64,000 bases of DNA from Magicicada septendecula (Eukaryota > Arthropoda > Insecta > Hemiptera > Cicadidae). The DNA is taken from NCBI GenBank assembly GCA_034769895.1, contig CM068367.1, positions 705,840,885 through 705,904,884 of the forward strand. The letters are read 5' to 3'. Each line of letters begins with the position of its first letter. Position 1 is the stretch's first letter. Positions 33,854 through 46,159 of this stretch are shown piece after piece. Below the pieces are notes generated by a model, which worked only from the letters and a program-made list of their open reading frames with translations, did not search any database and was not told the DNA's origin. Both the position numbers and the translations under genes were made by a program.

Positions 33854-34495
33854 GGCAAACGATAACTGCCGCAAATTCAAACAGAATCAAATAATTTTTT
33901 GCATGCAGCCCTGATTTGCAGAGTACTCGCGACCTATTGTTTTTGGTGAAGATCGGTTGAGGGAAAGGGGTAGTTTACCGGCAACGGTTTTTTTTTAGCA
34001 AGGGTAATTTTGTTTGTTTGGCAAACGATAACAGCCGCAAATTCAAACAGAATCAAATAATGTTTCGCATACAGCCCTGAATTGTAGAGTTCTCAAGATC
34101 TGTTGATTTCGGTGAAGATCGGTTAAGGGAAAGGGGTAGTTTACCTGTAACGTTTTATGTTTTAACAAGGGTATTTCCTATGGCAAACGATAACAGCCGC
34201 AAATTCAAACAGAATCAAAAGATTATTTGCATACAGCCCTAAATTGTAGAGTTCTCAAGATCTATTGTTTTTGGTGAAGTTCGGTTGAGGCAAAGGGGTA
34301 GTTTACCTGCAACGTTTTTTTAACAAGGGTATTTTCTATGGCAAACGATAACAGCCGCAAATTCAAACAGAATCAAATAATGTTTTGCATACAGGCCTGA
34401 TTTGTAGAGTACTCAAGACCTATTGTTTTTGGTGAATATCGGTTGAGGGAAAGGGGTAGTTTACCTGCAACGGTTTTTTTTATCAAGGGAATTTT
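33854..34495 (+). repeat. Monomer array 28 (4 monomers)
   Basis: Starts are 33854 (D1), 34020, 34182 and 34340, the last with GCATACAGGCCTG. Confidence 0.94.
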
Positions 34496-34680
34496 ATTTC
34501 CATATTCCTTAAGGAATATAAGTATGGTGATGGCAAAAAAAATCGTGTTCGAGATTATTGCAGATTCTGATTCTACTACACTCAAAACATGAAAAAAAGT
34601 CGTTTTCCGAAAAGTGTATGTGTGGGTGTCTGTCTGTCTGTCTGTCTATCTGTCTGTGTGTCTGTAGAATTTTTTTCTAT
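34496..34680 (+). repeat. S cassette 9
   Basis: The tract lies at about 34614-34665. This cassette is missing from the otherwise matching stretch near 43500. Confidence 0.93.
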
Positions 34681-35641
34681 GGCAAACGATAACTGCCGCA
34701 AATTCAAACAGAATCAAATAATTTTTTGCATGCAGCCCTGATTTGCAGTGTACTCGCAACCTATTGTTTTTGGTGAAGATCGGTTGAGGGAAAGGGGTAG
34801 TTTAAGGCAACGGTTTTTTTTTAGCAAGGGTAATTTTGTTTGTTTGGCAAACGATAACAGCCGCAAAGTCAAACAGAATCAAATAATGTTTCGCATACAG
34901 CCCTGAATTGTAGAGTTCTCAAGATATGCTGATTTTGGTGAAGATCGGTTAAGGGAAAGGGGTAGTTTACCAGTAACGTTTTATGTTTTAACAAGGGTAT
35001 TTCGTATGGCAAACGATAACAGCCGCAAATTCAAACAGAATCAAAAGATTATTTGCATACAGCCCTAAATTGTAGAGTTCTCAAGACCTATTGTTTTTGG
35101 CGAAGTTCGGTTGAGGGAGAGGGGTAGTTTACCTGCAACGTTTTTTTAACAAGGGTATTTTTTATGGCAAACGATAACAGCCGCAAATTCAAACAGAATC
35201 AAATAATGTTTTGCATACAGCCCTGATTTGTAGAGTACTCAAGACCCGTTGTTTTTGGTGAAGATCGGTTAAGGGAAAGGGGTAGTTTACCTGTAACGTT
35301 TTATGTTTTAACAAGGGTATTTCCTATGGCAAACGATAACAGCCGCAAATTCAAACAGAATCAAAAGATTATTTGCATACACCCCTAAATTGTAGAGTTC
35401 TCAAGGCCTGTTGTTTGTGGTGAAGATCGGTTGAGGGAAAGGGGTAGTTTACCTGCAACGTTTTTTTAACAAGGGTATTTTCTATGGCAAACGATAACAG
35501 CCGCAAATTCAAACAGAATCAAATAATGTTTTGCATACAGGCCTGATTTGTAGAGTACTCAAGACCTATTGTTTTTGGTGAATATCGGTTGAGGGAAAGG
35601 GGTAGTTTACCTGCAACGGTTTTTTTTATCAAGGGAATTTT
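34681..35641 (+). repeat. Monomer array 29 (6 monomers)
   Basis: Starts are 34681 (D1), 34846, 35008, 35166, 35328 and 35486. ATTTCGTATGG before 35008 is shared with copy 1. Confidence 0.94.
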
Positions 35642-35826
35642 ATTTCCATATTCCTTAAGGAATATAAGTATGGTGATGGCAAAAAAAATCGTGTTCGAGA
35701 TTATTGCAGATTCTGATTCTACTACACTCAAAACATGAAAAAAAGTCGTTTTCCGAAAAGTGTATGTGTGGGTGTCTGTCTGTGTGTCTGTCTATCTGTC
35801 TGTGTGTCTGTAGAATTTTTTTCTAT
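35642..35826 (+). repeat. S cassette 10
   Basis: Last cassette of 11.58-kb copy 2. The tract lies at about 35760-35811. Confidence 0.93.
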
Positions 35827-36940
35827 GGCAAACGATAACTGCCGCAAATTCAAACAGAATCAAATAATTTTTTGCATGCAGCCCTGATTTGCAGTGTACT
35901 CGCAACCTATTGTTTTTGGTGAAGATCGGTTGAGGGAAAGGGGTAGTTTAAGCCAACGGTTTTTTTTTAGCAAGGGTAATTTTGTTTGTTTGGCAAACGA
36001 TAACAGCCGCAAAGTCAAACAGAATCAAATAATGTTTCGCATACAGCCCTGAATTGTAGAGTTCTCAAAATATGCTGATTTTGGTGAAGATCGGTTAAGG
36101 GAAAGGGGTAGTTTACCCGTAACGTTTTATGTTTTAACAAGGGTATTTCTTATGGCAAACGATAACAGCCGCAAATTCAAACAGAATCAAAAGATTATTT
36201 GCATACAGCCCTAAATTGTAGAGTTCTCAAGACCTATTGTTTTTGGCGAAGTTCGGTTGAGGGAGAGGGGTAGTTTACCTGCAACGTTTTTTTAACAAGG
36301 GTATTTTTTATGGCAAACGATAACAGCCGCAAATTCAAACAGAATCAAATAATGTTTTGCATACAGCCCTGATTTGTAGAGTACTCAAGACCCGTTGTTT
36401 TTGGTGAAGATCGGTTAAGGGAAAGGGGTAGTTTACCTGTAACGTTTTATGTTTTAACAAGGGTATTTCCTATGGCAAACGATAACAGCCGCAAATTCAA
36501 ACAGAATCAAAAGATTATTTGCATACACCCCTAAATTGTAGAGTTCTCAAGGCCTGTTGTTTGTGGTGAAGATCGGTTGAGGGAAAGGGGTAGTTTACCT
36601 GCAACGTTTTTTTAACAAGGGTATTTTCTATGGCAAACGATAACAGCCGCAAATTCAAACAGAATCAAATAATGTTTTGCATACAGCCTTGATTTGTAGA
36701 GTACTCAAGACCTATTGTTTTTGGTGAAGATCGGTTAAGGAAAAGGGGTAGTTTACCTGCAACGTTTTTTTATCAAGCGTATTTTCTATGGCAAACGATA
36801 ACAGCCGCAAATGCAAACAGAATCAAATAATGTTTTGCATACGTCCCTGAATTGTAGAGGTCTCAATGACTTTCGATTTTGGTGAAGATCGGTTAAGGGG
36901 AAGGGGTAGTTTACCTGCAACCTTTTACGTTTTAACAAGA
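35827..36940 (+). repeat. Monomer array 30 (7 monomers)
   Basis: Starts are 35827 (D1), 35992, 36154, 36312, 36474, 36632 and 36790 (T, CGCAAATGC). It continues past the end of the 11.58-kb unit with two further monomers and a different T form. Confidence 0.94.
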
Positions 36941-37362
36941 GTAAAGTACTTGAAAATTTATTTAAACTTTTTGAAACAATGGTAATTGTTAAAAATAAAA
37001 TAATTTTGTTGCCAGGCAATAAAATTATAATTTTTTCATTTTAATGTAATATAATATTTTTCATTTAATACAGCAATAAAAAGGCAGGTAAGACACAGCC
37101 TGGCTGTTTGGCTGAAAATGATTTTAAATATAAATCTTAGAATATGGAAGTCATGTATGATTCTCCATACCGATATTACTTCCATATTCCTTAAGGAATG
37201 GAAGTATGGTGATGGCAAAAAAAATCGTGTTCGAGATTATTGCAGATTCTGATTCTACTACACTCAAAACATGAAAAAAAGTCGTTTTCCGAAAAGTGTC
37301 TGTGTGTGTGTCTGTCTGTCTGTGTGTGTGTCTGTCTGTGTGTCTGTAGATTTTTTTTCTAT
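36941..37362 (+). repeat. L cassette 14 (subtype Ld)
   Basis: The linker has TTTTAATGTAAT, CAGCCTGGCTGTTTGGCTG and a short CGATATTACTTCC in place of the T-rich spacer. The hairpin is GTATGATTCTCCATAC. The tract lies at about 37296-37348. Confidence 0.92.
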
Positions 37363-38801
37363 GGCAAACGATAACTGCCGCAAATTCAAACAGAATCAAA
37401 TAATTTTTTGCATGCGGCCCTGATTTGCAGAGTACTCGCGACCTATTGTTTTTGGTGAAGATCGGTTGAGGGAAAGGGGTAGTTTACCGGTAACGGTTTT
37501 TTTTTAGCAAGGGTAATTTTGTTTGTTTGGCATACGATAACAGCCGCAAATTCAAACAGAATCAAATAATGTTTCGCATACAGCCCTGGATTGTAGAGTT
37601 CTCAAGATATGTTGATTTCGGTGAAGATCGGTTAAGGGAAAGGGGTAGTTTACCAGTAACGTTTTATGTTTTAACAAGGGTATTTCCTATGGCAAACGAT
37701 AACAGCCGCAAATTCAAACAGAATCAAAAGATTATTTGCATACAGCCCTAAGTTGTAGAGTTCTCAAGACCTATTGTTTTTGGTGAAGTTCGGTTGAGGG
37801 AAAGGGGTAGTTTACCTGCATCGTTTTTTTAACAAGGGTATTTTCTATGGCAAACGATAACAGCCGCAAATTCAAACAGAATCAAATAATGTTTCGCATA
37901 CAGCCCTGAATTGTAGAGTTCTAAAGATCTGTTGATTTTGGTGAAGATCGGTTAAGGGAAAGGGGTAGTTTACCTGTATCGTTTTATGTTTTAACAAGGG
38001 TATTTTCTATGGCAAACGATAACAGCCGCAAATTCAAACAGAATCAAATAATGTTTTGCATACAGCCCTGGATTGTAGAGTTCTCAAGATCTGTTGATTT
38101 CGGTGAAGATCGGTTAAGGGAAAGGAGTAGTTTACCTGTAACGTTTTATGTTTTAACAATGGTATTTCCTATGGCAAACGATAACAGCCGCAAATTCAAA
38201 CAGAATCAAAAGATTATTTGCATACAGCCCTAAATTGTAGAGTTCTCAAGACCTATTGTTTTTGGTGAAGTTCGGTTGAGGGAAAGGGGTAGTTTACCAG
38301 CAACGTTTTTTTAACAAGGGTATTTTCTATGGCAAACGATAACAGCCGCAAATTCAAACAGAATCAAATAATGTTTTGCATACAGCCCTGATTTGTAGAG
38401 TACTCAAGACCTTTTGTTTTTGGTGAAGATCGGTTAAGGGAAAGGGGTAGTTTACCTGTAACGTTTTATGTTTTAACAAGGGTATTTGCTATGGCAAACG
38501 ATAACAGCCGCAAATTCAAACAGAATCAAATAATGTTTTGCATACAGCCCTGATTTGTAGAGTACTCAAGACCTGTTGTTTTTGGTGAAGATCGGTTAAG
38601 GGGAAGGGGTAGTTTACCAGCAACGTTTTTTTATCAAGCGTATTTTCTATGGCAAACGATAACAGCCGCAAATTCAAACAGAATCAAATAATTTTTTGCA
38701 TACATCCCTGAATTGCAGAGGTGTCAACGACTTTCGATTTTGGTGAAGATCGGTTAAGGGAAAGGGGTAGTTTACCTGCAACCTTTTACGTTTTAACAAG
38801 A
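37363..38801 (+). repeat. Monomer array 31 (9 monomers)
   Basis: Starts are 37363 (D1), 37529 (GGCATACG), 37691, 37849, 38011, 38173, 38331, 38493 and 38651 (T, CATACATCCC). Monomers at 37529 and 38011 have CCCTGGATTG, which opens the forward frame. Confidence 0.94.
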
Positions 38802-39082
38802 GTAAAGAACTTGAAAATTTATTTAAACTTTTTGAAACAATGGTAATTGTTAAAAATAAAATAATTTTGTTGCCAGGCAATAAAATTATAATTTTTTACT
38901 TCCATATTCCTTAAGGAATGGAAGTATGGTGATGGCAAAAAAAATCGAGTTCGAGATTATTGCAGATTCTGATTCTACTACACTCAAAACATGAAAAAAA
39001 GTCGTTTTCCGAAAAGTGTCTGTGTGTGTGTCTGTCTGTCTGTCTGTGTGTCTGTCTGTCTGTCTGTAGATTTTTTTTCTAT
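38802..39082 (+). repeat. M cassette 4
   Basis: The T-run junction is conserved and the tract lies at about 39016-39067. Confidence 0.93.
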
Positions 39083-40518
39083 GGCAAACGATAACTGCCG
39101 CAAATTCAAACAGAATCAAATAATTTTTTGCATACAGCCCTGATTTGCAGAGTTCTCGCGACCTATTGTTTTTGGTGAAGATCGGTTGAGGGAAAGTGGT
39201 AGTTTACCTGCAACGGTTTTTTTTTAGCAAGGGTAATTTTGTTTCTTTGGCAAACGATAACAGCCGCAAAGTCAAACAGAATCAAATAATGTTTCGCATA
39301 CAGCCCTGAATTGTAGAGTTCTCAAGATATGCTGATTTTGGTGAAGATCGGTTAAGGGAAAGGGGTAGTTTACCCGTAACGTTTTATGTTTTAACAAGGG
39401 TATTTCCTATGGCAAACGATAACAGCCGCAAATTCAAACAGAATCAAAAGATTATTTGCATACAGCCCTAAATTGTAGAGTTCTCAAGACCTGTTGTTTT
39501 TGGCGAAGTTCGGTTGAGGGAGAGGGGTAGTTTACCTGCAACGTTTTTTTAACAAGGGTATTTTTTATGGCAAACGATAACAGCCGCAAATTCAAACAGA
39601 ATCAAATAATGTTTTGCATACAGCCCTGAATTGTAGAGTTCTCAAGATCTGTTGATTTCGGTGAAGATCGGTTAAGGGAAAGGGGTAGTTTACCAGTAAC
39701 GTTTTATGTTTTAACAAGGGTATTTCCTATGGCAAACGATAACAGCCGCAAATTCAAACAGAATGAAAAGATTATTTGCATACAGCACTAAATTGTAGAG
39801 TTCTCAAGACCTATTGTTTTTGGTGCTGTTCGGTTGAGGGAAAGGGGAAGTTTACCTGCAACGTTTTTTTAACAAGGGTATTTTCTATGGCAAACGATAA
39901 CAGCCGCAAATTCAAACAGAATCAAATAATGTTTTGCATACAGCCCTGATTTGTAGAGTACTCAAGACCTATTGTTTTTGGTGAAGATCTGTTAAGGGAA
40001 AGGGGTAGTTTACCGGTAACGTTTTATGTTTTAACAAGGGTATTTCCTATGGCAAACGATAACAGCCGCAAATTCAAACAGAATCAAAAGATTATTTGCA
40101 TACACCCCTAAATTGTAGGGTTCTCAAGACATATTGTTTTTGGTGAAGATCGGTTGAGGGAAAGGGGTAGTTTACCTGCAACGTTTTTTTAACAAGGGTA
40201 TTTTCTATGGCAAACGATAACAGCCGCAAATTCAAACAGAATCAAATAATGATTTGCATACAGCCCTGATTTGTAGAGTACTCAAGACCTATTGTTTTTG
40301 GTGAAGATCGGTTAAGGGGAAGGGGTAGTTTACCAGCAACGATTTTTTTATCAAGCGTATTTTATATGGCAAACGATAACAGCCGCAAATTCAAACAGAA
40401 TCAAATAATTTTTTGCATACGTCCCTGAATTGTAGAGGTCTCAATGACTTTCGATTTTGGTGAAGATCGGTTAAGGGGAAGGGGTAGTTTACCTGCAACC
40501 TTTTACGTTTTAACAAGA
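39083..40518 (+). repeat. Monomer array 32 (9 monomers)
   Basis: Starts are 39083 (D1), 39249, 39411, 39569, 39731, 39889, 40051, 40209 and 40368 (T). The 39569 monomer is a hybrid, changing at about 39626 from the TTTTGCATACAG form to the GAATTGTAGAGTTC form. Confidence 0.94.
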
Positions 40519-40940
40519 GTAAAGTACTTGAAAATTTATTTAAACTTTTTGAAACAATGGTAATTGTTAAAAATAAAATAATTTTGTTGCCAGGCAATAA
40601 AATTATAATTTTTTCATTTTAAAGTAATATAATATTTTTCATTTAATACAGCAATAAAAAGGCAGGTAAGACACAGCCTGTCTGGCTGAAAATGATTTTA
40701 AATATAAATCTTAGAATATGGAAGTCATGAATGGTTCTCCATACCGATATTTACTTTTTACTTCCATATTCTTTAAGGAATGGAAGTATGGTGATGGCAA
40801 AAAAAATCGTGTTCGAGATTATTGCAGATTCTGTTTCTACTACACTCAAAACATGAAAAAAAGTCGTTTTCCGAAAAGTGTCTGTGTGTGTGTCTGTCTG
40901 TCTGTGTGTCTGTCTGTGTGTCAGTAGAATTTTTTTTTTT
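40519..40940 (+). repeat. L cassette 15 (subtype Lb)
   Basis: This matches cassette 31380 at a shift of 9139 bp. The tract lies at about 40878-40923. Confidence 0.93.
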
Positions 40941-41582
40941 GGCAAACGATAACTGCCGCAAATTCAAACAGAATCAAATAATTTTTTGCATGCAGCCCTG
41001 ATTTGCAGAGTACTCGCAACCTATTGTTTTTGGTGAAGATCGGTTGAGGGAAAGGGGTAGTTTACCGGCAACGGTTTTTTTTTAGCAAGGGTAATTTTGT
41101 TTGTTTGGCAAACGATAACAGCCGCAAATTCAAACAGAATGAAATAATGTTTCGCATACAGCCCTGAATTGCAGAGTTCTCAATATCTGTTGATTTCGGT
41201 GAAGATCGGTTAAGGGAAAGGGGTAGTTTACCAGTAACGTATTATGTTTTAACAAGGGTATTTCCTATGGCAAACGATAACAGCCGCAAATTCAAACAGA
41301 ATCAAAAGATTATTTGCATACAACCCTAAATTGTAGAGTTCTCAAGATCTATTGTTTTTGGTGAAGTTCGGTTGAGGCAAAGGGGTAGTTTACCTGCAAC
41401 GTTTTTTTAACAAGGGTATTTTCTATGGCAAACGATAACAGCCGCAAATTCAAAGAGAATCAAATAATGTTTTGCATACAGGCCTGATTTGTAGAGTACT
41501 CAAGACCTATTGTATTTGGTGAAGATCGGTTGAGGGAAAGGGGTAGTTTACCTGCAACGGTTTTTTTTGTCAAGGGAATTTT
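40941..41582 (+). repeat. Monomer array 33 (4 monomers)
   Basis: Starts are 40941 (D1), 41107, 41269 and 41427. The last has CAAAGAGAATC but the normal GGCAAACG, so GGCAATCG at 20702 and 32288 arose separately. Confidence 0.94.
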
Positions 41583-41767
41583 ATTTCCATATTCCTTAAG
41601 GAATATAAGTATGGTGATGGCAAAAAAAATCGTGTTCGAGATTATTGCAGATTCTGATTCTACTACACTCAAAACATGAAAAAAAGTCGTTTTCCGAAAA
41701 GTGTATGTGTGGGTGTCTGTCTGTCTGTCTGTCTATCTGTCTGTGTGTCTGTAGAATTTTTTTCTAT
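41583..41767 (+). repeat. S cassette 11
   Basis: The cassette is preceded by GTCAAGGGAATTTT. The tract lies at about 41701-41753 and has one CTAT unit. Confidence 0.93.
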
Positions 41768-42562
41768 GGCAAACGATAACTGCCGCAAATTCAAACAGAA
41801 TCAAATAATTTGTTGCATGCAGCCCTGATTTGCAGTGTACTGGCAACCTATTGTTTTTGGTGAAGATCGGTTGAGGGAAAGGGGTAGTTTAAGGCAACGG
41901 TTTTTTTTTAGCAAGGGTAATTTTGTTTGTTTGGCAAACGATAACAGCCGCAAATTCAAACAGAATCAAATAATGTTTCGCATACGGCCCTGAATTGTAG
42001 AGTTCTCAAGATCTGTTGATTTCGGTGAAGATCGGTTAAGGGAAAGGGGTAGTTTACCTGTAACGTTTTATGTTTTAACAAGGGTATTTCCTATGGCAAA
42101 CGATAACAGCCGCAAATTCAAACAGAATCAAAAGATTATTTGCATACAGCCCTAAATTCTAGAGTTCTCAAAACCTATTGTTTTTCGTGAAGATCGGTTG
42201 AGGGAAAGGGGTAGTTTACCTGCAACGTTTTCTTAACAAGGGTATTTTCTATGGCAAACGATAACAGCCGCAAATTCAAACAGAATCAAATAATGTTTTG
42301 CATACAGCCCTGATTTGTAGAGTACTCAAGACTTTTTGTTTTTGGTGAAGATCGGTTAAGGGGAAGGGGTAGTTTACCAGCAACGATTTTTTTATCAAGC
42401 GTATTTTATATGGCAAACGATAACAGCCGGAAATTCAAACAGAATCAAATAATTTTTTGCATACCTCCCTGAATTGTAGAGGTCTCAATGACTTTCGATT
42501 TTGGTGAAGATCGGTTAAGGGGAAGGGGTAGTTTACCTGCAACCTTTTACGTTTTAACAAGA
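41768..42562 (+). repeat. Monomer array 34 (5 monomers)
   Basis: Starts are 41768 (D1), 41933, 42095, 42253 and 42412 (T). Changes include AAAACCTATTG at 42173 and AGACTTTTTG near 42330. Confidence 0.94.
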
Positions 42563-42933
42563 GTAAAGTACTTGAAAATTTATTTAAACTTTTTGAAACA
42601 ATGGTAATTGTTAAAAATAAAATAATTTTGTTGCCAGGCAATAAAATTATAATTTTTTCATTTTAAAGTAATATAATATTTTTCATTTAATACAGCAATA
42701 AAAAGGCAGGTAAGACACAGCCTATCTGGCTGAAAATGATTTTAAATATAAATCTTAGAATATGGAAGTCATGTATGGTTCTCCATACCGATATTTACTT
42801 TTTACTTCCATATTCTTTAAGGAATGGAAGTATGGTGATGGCAAAAAAAATCGTGTTCGAGATTATTGCAGATTCTGATTCTACTACACTCAAAACATGA
42901 AAAAAGTCGTTTTCCGAAAAGTGTCTGTGTGTG

Positions 42934-42972
<39 letters not shown>

Positions 42973-42995
42973 GTGTCAGTAGAATTTTTCTCTAT
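42563..42995 (+). repeat. L cassette 16 (subtype La)
   Basis: The tract at about 42921-42978 is the longest of the La class. Confidence 0.93.
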
Positions 42996-44442
42996 GGCAA
43001 ACGATAACTGCCGCAAATTCAAACAGAATCAAATAATTTTTTGCATGCAGCCCTGATTTGCAGAGTACTCGCGACCTATTGTTTTTGGTGAAGATCGGTT
43101 GAGGGAAAGGGGTAGTTTACCGGCAACGGTTTTTTTTTAGCAAGGGTAATTTTGTTTGTTTGGCAAACGATAACAGCCGCAAATTCAAACAGAATCAAAT
43201 AATGTTTCGCATACAGCCCTGAATTGTAGAGTTCTCAAGATCTGTTGATTTCGGTGAAGATCGGTTAAGGGAAAGGGGTAGTTTACCTGTAACGTTTTAT
43301 GTTTTAACAAGGGTATTTCCTATGGCAAACGATAACAGCCGCAAATTCAAACAGAATCAAAAGATTATTTGCATACAGCCCTAAATTGTAGAGTTCTCAA
43401 GATCTATTGTTTTTGGTGAAGTTCGGTTGAGGCAAAGGGGTAGTTTACCTGCAACGTTTTTTTAACAAGGGTATTTTCTATGGCAAACGATAACAGCCGC
43501 AAATTCAAACAGAATCAAATAATGTTTTGCATACAGCCCTGATTTGTAGAGTACTCAAGACCCGTTGTTTTTGGTGAAGATCGGTTGAGGGAAAGGGGTA
43601 GTTTAAGGCAACGGTTTTTTTTTAGCAAGGGTAATTTTGTTTGTTTGGCAAACGATAACAGCCGCAAAGTCAAACAGAATCAAATAATGTTTCGCATACA
43701 GCCCTGAATTGTAGAGTTCTCAAGATATGCTGATTTTGGTGAAGATCGGTTAAGGGAAAGGGGTAGTTTACCCGTAACGTTTTATGTTTTAACAAGGGTA
43801 TTTCCTATGGCAAACGATAACAGCCGCAAATTCAAACAGAATCAAAAGATTATTTGCATACAGCCCTAAATTGTAGAGTTCTCAAGACCTATTGTTTTTG
43901 GCGAAGTTCGGTTGAGGGAGAGGGGTAGTTTACCTGCAACGTTTTTTTAACAAGGGTATTTTTTATGGCAAACGATAACAGCCGCAAATTCAAACAGAAT
44001 CAAATAATGTTTTGCATACAGCCCTGATTTGTAGAGTACTCAAGACCCGTTGTTTTTGGTGAAGATCGGTTAAGGGAAAGGGGTAGTTTACCTGTAACGT
44101 TTTATGTTTTAACAAGGGTATTTCCTATGGCAAACGATAACAGCCGCAAATTCAAACAGAATCAAAAGATTATTTGCATACACCCCTAAATTGTAGAGTT
44201 CTCAAGGCCTGTTGTTTGTGGTGAAGATCGGTTGAGGGAAAGGGGTAGTTTACCTGCAACGTTTTTTTAACAAGGGTATTTTCTATGGCAAACGATAACA
44301 GCCGCAAATTCAAACAGAATCAAATAATGTTTTGCATACAGGCCTGATTTGTAGAGTACTCAAGACCTATTGTTTTTGGTGAATATCGGTTGAGGGAAAG
44401 GGGTAGTTTACCTGCAACGGTTTTTTTTATCAAGGGAATTTT
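42996..44442 (+). repeat. Monomer array 35 (9 monomers)
   Basis: Starts are 42996 (D1), 43162, 43324, 43482, 43647, 43809, 43967, 44129 and 44287. The 43482 monomer is a hybrid ending in TTTAAGGCAACGG, a D1 mark, which shows that an S cassette has been lost here. Confidence 0.94.
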
Positions 44443-44627
44443 ATTTCCATATTCCTTAAGGAATATAAGTATGGTGATGGCAAAAAAAATCGTGTTCGAG
44501 ATTATTGCAGATTCTGATTCTACTACACTCAAAACATGAAAAAAAGTCGTTTTCCGAAAAGTGTATGTGTGGGTGTCTGTCTGTCTGTCTGTCTATCTGT
44601 CTGTGTGTCTGTAGAATTTTTTTCTAT
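44443..44627 (+). repeat. S cassette 12
   Basis: The position matches cassette 35642 at a shift of 8801 bp. The tract lies at about 44560-44612 and has pure CTGT where 35642 has GTGTGTCTG. Confidence 0.93.
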
Positions 44628-45741
44628 GGCAAACGATAACTGCCGCAAATTCAAACAGAATCAAATAATTTTTTGCATGCAGCCCTGATTTGCAGTGTAC
44701 TCGCAACCTATTGTTTTTGGTGAAGATCGGTTGAGGGAAAGGGGTAGTTTAAGCCAACGGTTTTTTTTTAGCAAGGGTAATTTTGTTTGTTTGGCAAACG
44801 ATAACAGCCGCAAAGTCAAACAGAATCAAATAATGTTTCGCATACAGCCCTGAATTGTAGAGTTCTCAAAATATGCTGATTTTGGTGAAGATCGGTTAAG
44901 GGAAAGGGGTAGTTTACCCGTAACGTTTTATGTTTTAACAAGGGTATTTCCTATGGCAAACGATAACAGCCGCAAATTCAAACAGAATCAAAAGATTATT
45001 TGCATACAGCCCTAAATTGTAGAGTTCTCAAGACCTATTGTTTTTGGCGAAGTTCGGTTGAGGGAGAGGGGTAGTTTACCTGCAACGTTTTTTTAACAAG
45101 GGTATTTTTTATGGCAAACGATAACAGCCGCAAATTCAAACAGAATCAAATAATGTTTTGCATACAGCCCTGATTTGTAGAGTACTCAAGACCCGTTGTT
45201 TTTGGTGAAGATCGGTTAAGGGAAAGGGGTAGTTTACCTGTAACGTTTTATGTTTTAACAAGGGTATTTCCTATGGCAAACGATAACAGCCGCAAATTCA
45301 AACAGAATCAAAAGATTATTTGCATACACCCCTAAATTGTAGAGTTCTCAAGGCCTGTTGTTTGTGGTGAAGATCGGTTGAGGGAAAGGGGTAGTTTACC
45401 TGCAACGTTTTTTTAACAAGGGTATTTTCTATGGCAAACGATAACAGCCGCAAATTCAAACAGAATCAAATAATGTTTTGCATACAGCCTTGATTTGTAG
45501 AGTACTCAAGACCTGTTGTTTTTGGTGAAGATCGGTTAAGGAAAAGGGGTAGTTTACCTGCAACGTTTTTTTATCAAGCGTATTTTCTATGGCAAACGAT
45601 AACAGCCGCAAATGCAAACAGAATCAAATAATGTTTTGCATACGTCCCTGAATTGTAGAGGTCTCAATGACTTTCGATTTTGGTGAAGATCGGTTAAGGG
45701 GAAGGGGTAGTTTACCTGCAACCATTTACGTTTTAACAAGA
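44628..45741 (+). repeat. Monomer array 36 (7 monomers)
   Basis: Starts are 44628 (D1), 44793, 44955, 45113, 45275, 45433 and 45591 (T). It matches 35827-36940, with CAACCATTTACG in the last monomer. Confidence 0.94.
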
Positions 45742-46159
45742 GTAAAGTACTTGAAAATTTATTTAAACTTTTTGAAACAATGGTAATTGTTAAAAATAAA
45801 ATAATTTTGTTGCCAGGCAATAAAATTATAATTTTTTCATTTTAATGTAATATAATATTTTTCATTTAATACAGCAATAAAAAGGCAGGTAAGACACAGC
45901 CTGGCTGTTTGGCTGAAAATGATTTTAAATATAAATCTTAGAATATGGAAGTCATGTATGGTTCTCCATACCGATATTACTTCCATATTCCTTAAGGAAT
46001 GGAAGTATGGTGATGGCAAAAAAAATCGTGTTCGAGATTATTGCAGATTCTGATTCTACTACACTCAAAACATGAAAAAAAGTCGTTTTCCGAAAAGTGT
46101 CTGTGTGTGTGTCTGTCTGTCTGTGTGTGTGTCTGTGTGTTTGTAGATTTTTTTTCTAT
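45742..46159 (+). repeat. L cassette 17 (subtype Ld)
   Basis: Second Ld copy, with GTATGGTTCTCCATAC intact. The tract at about 46097-46144 ends in GTGTGTTTGTAG. Confidence 0.92.

Larger units (their letters stand above)
24801..36388 (+). repeat. 11.58-kb higher-order unit, copy 2
   Basis: This is the direct tandem copy of the preceding unit. Visible differences are sparse single changes, such as CCCTTAATTG near 27869 against CCCTGAATTG, and a 4-bp microsatellite gain near 30212. Homology to copy 1 stops in the monomer starting at 36312, where AGACCCGTTG replaces AGACCTATTG. Confidence 0.93.
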
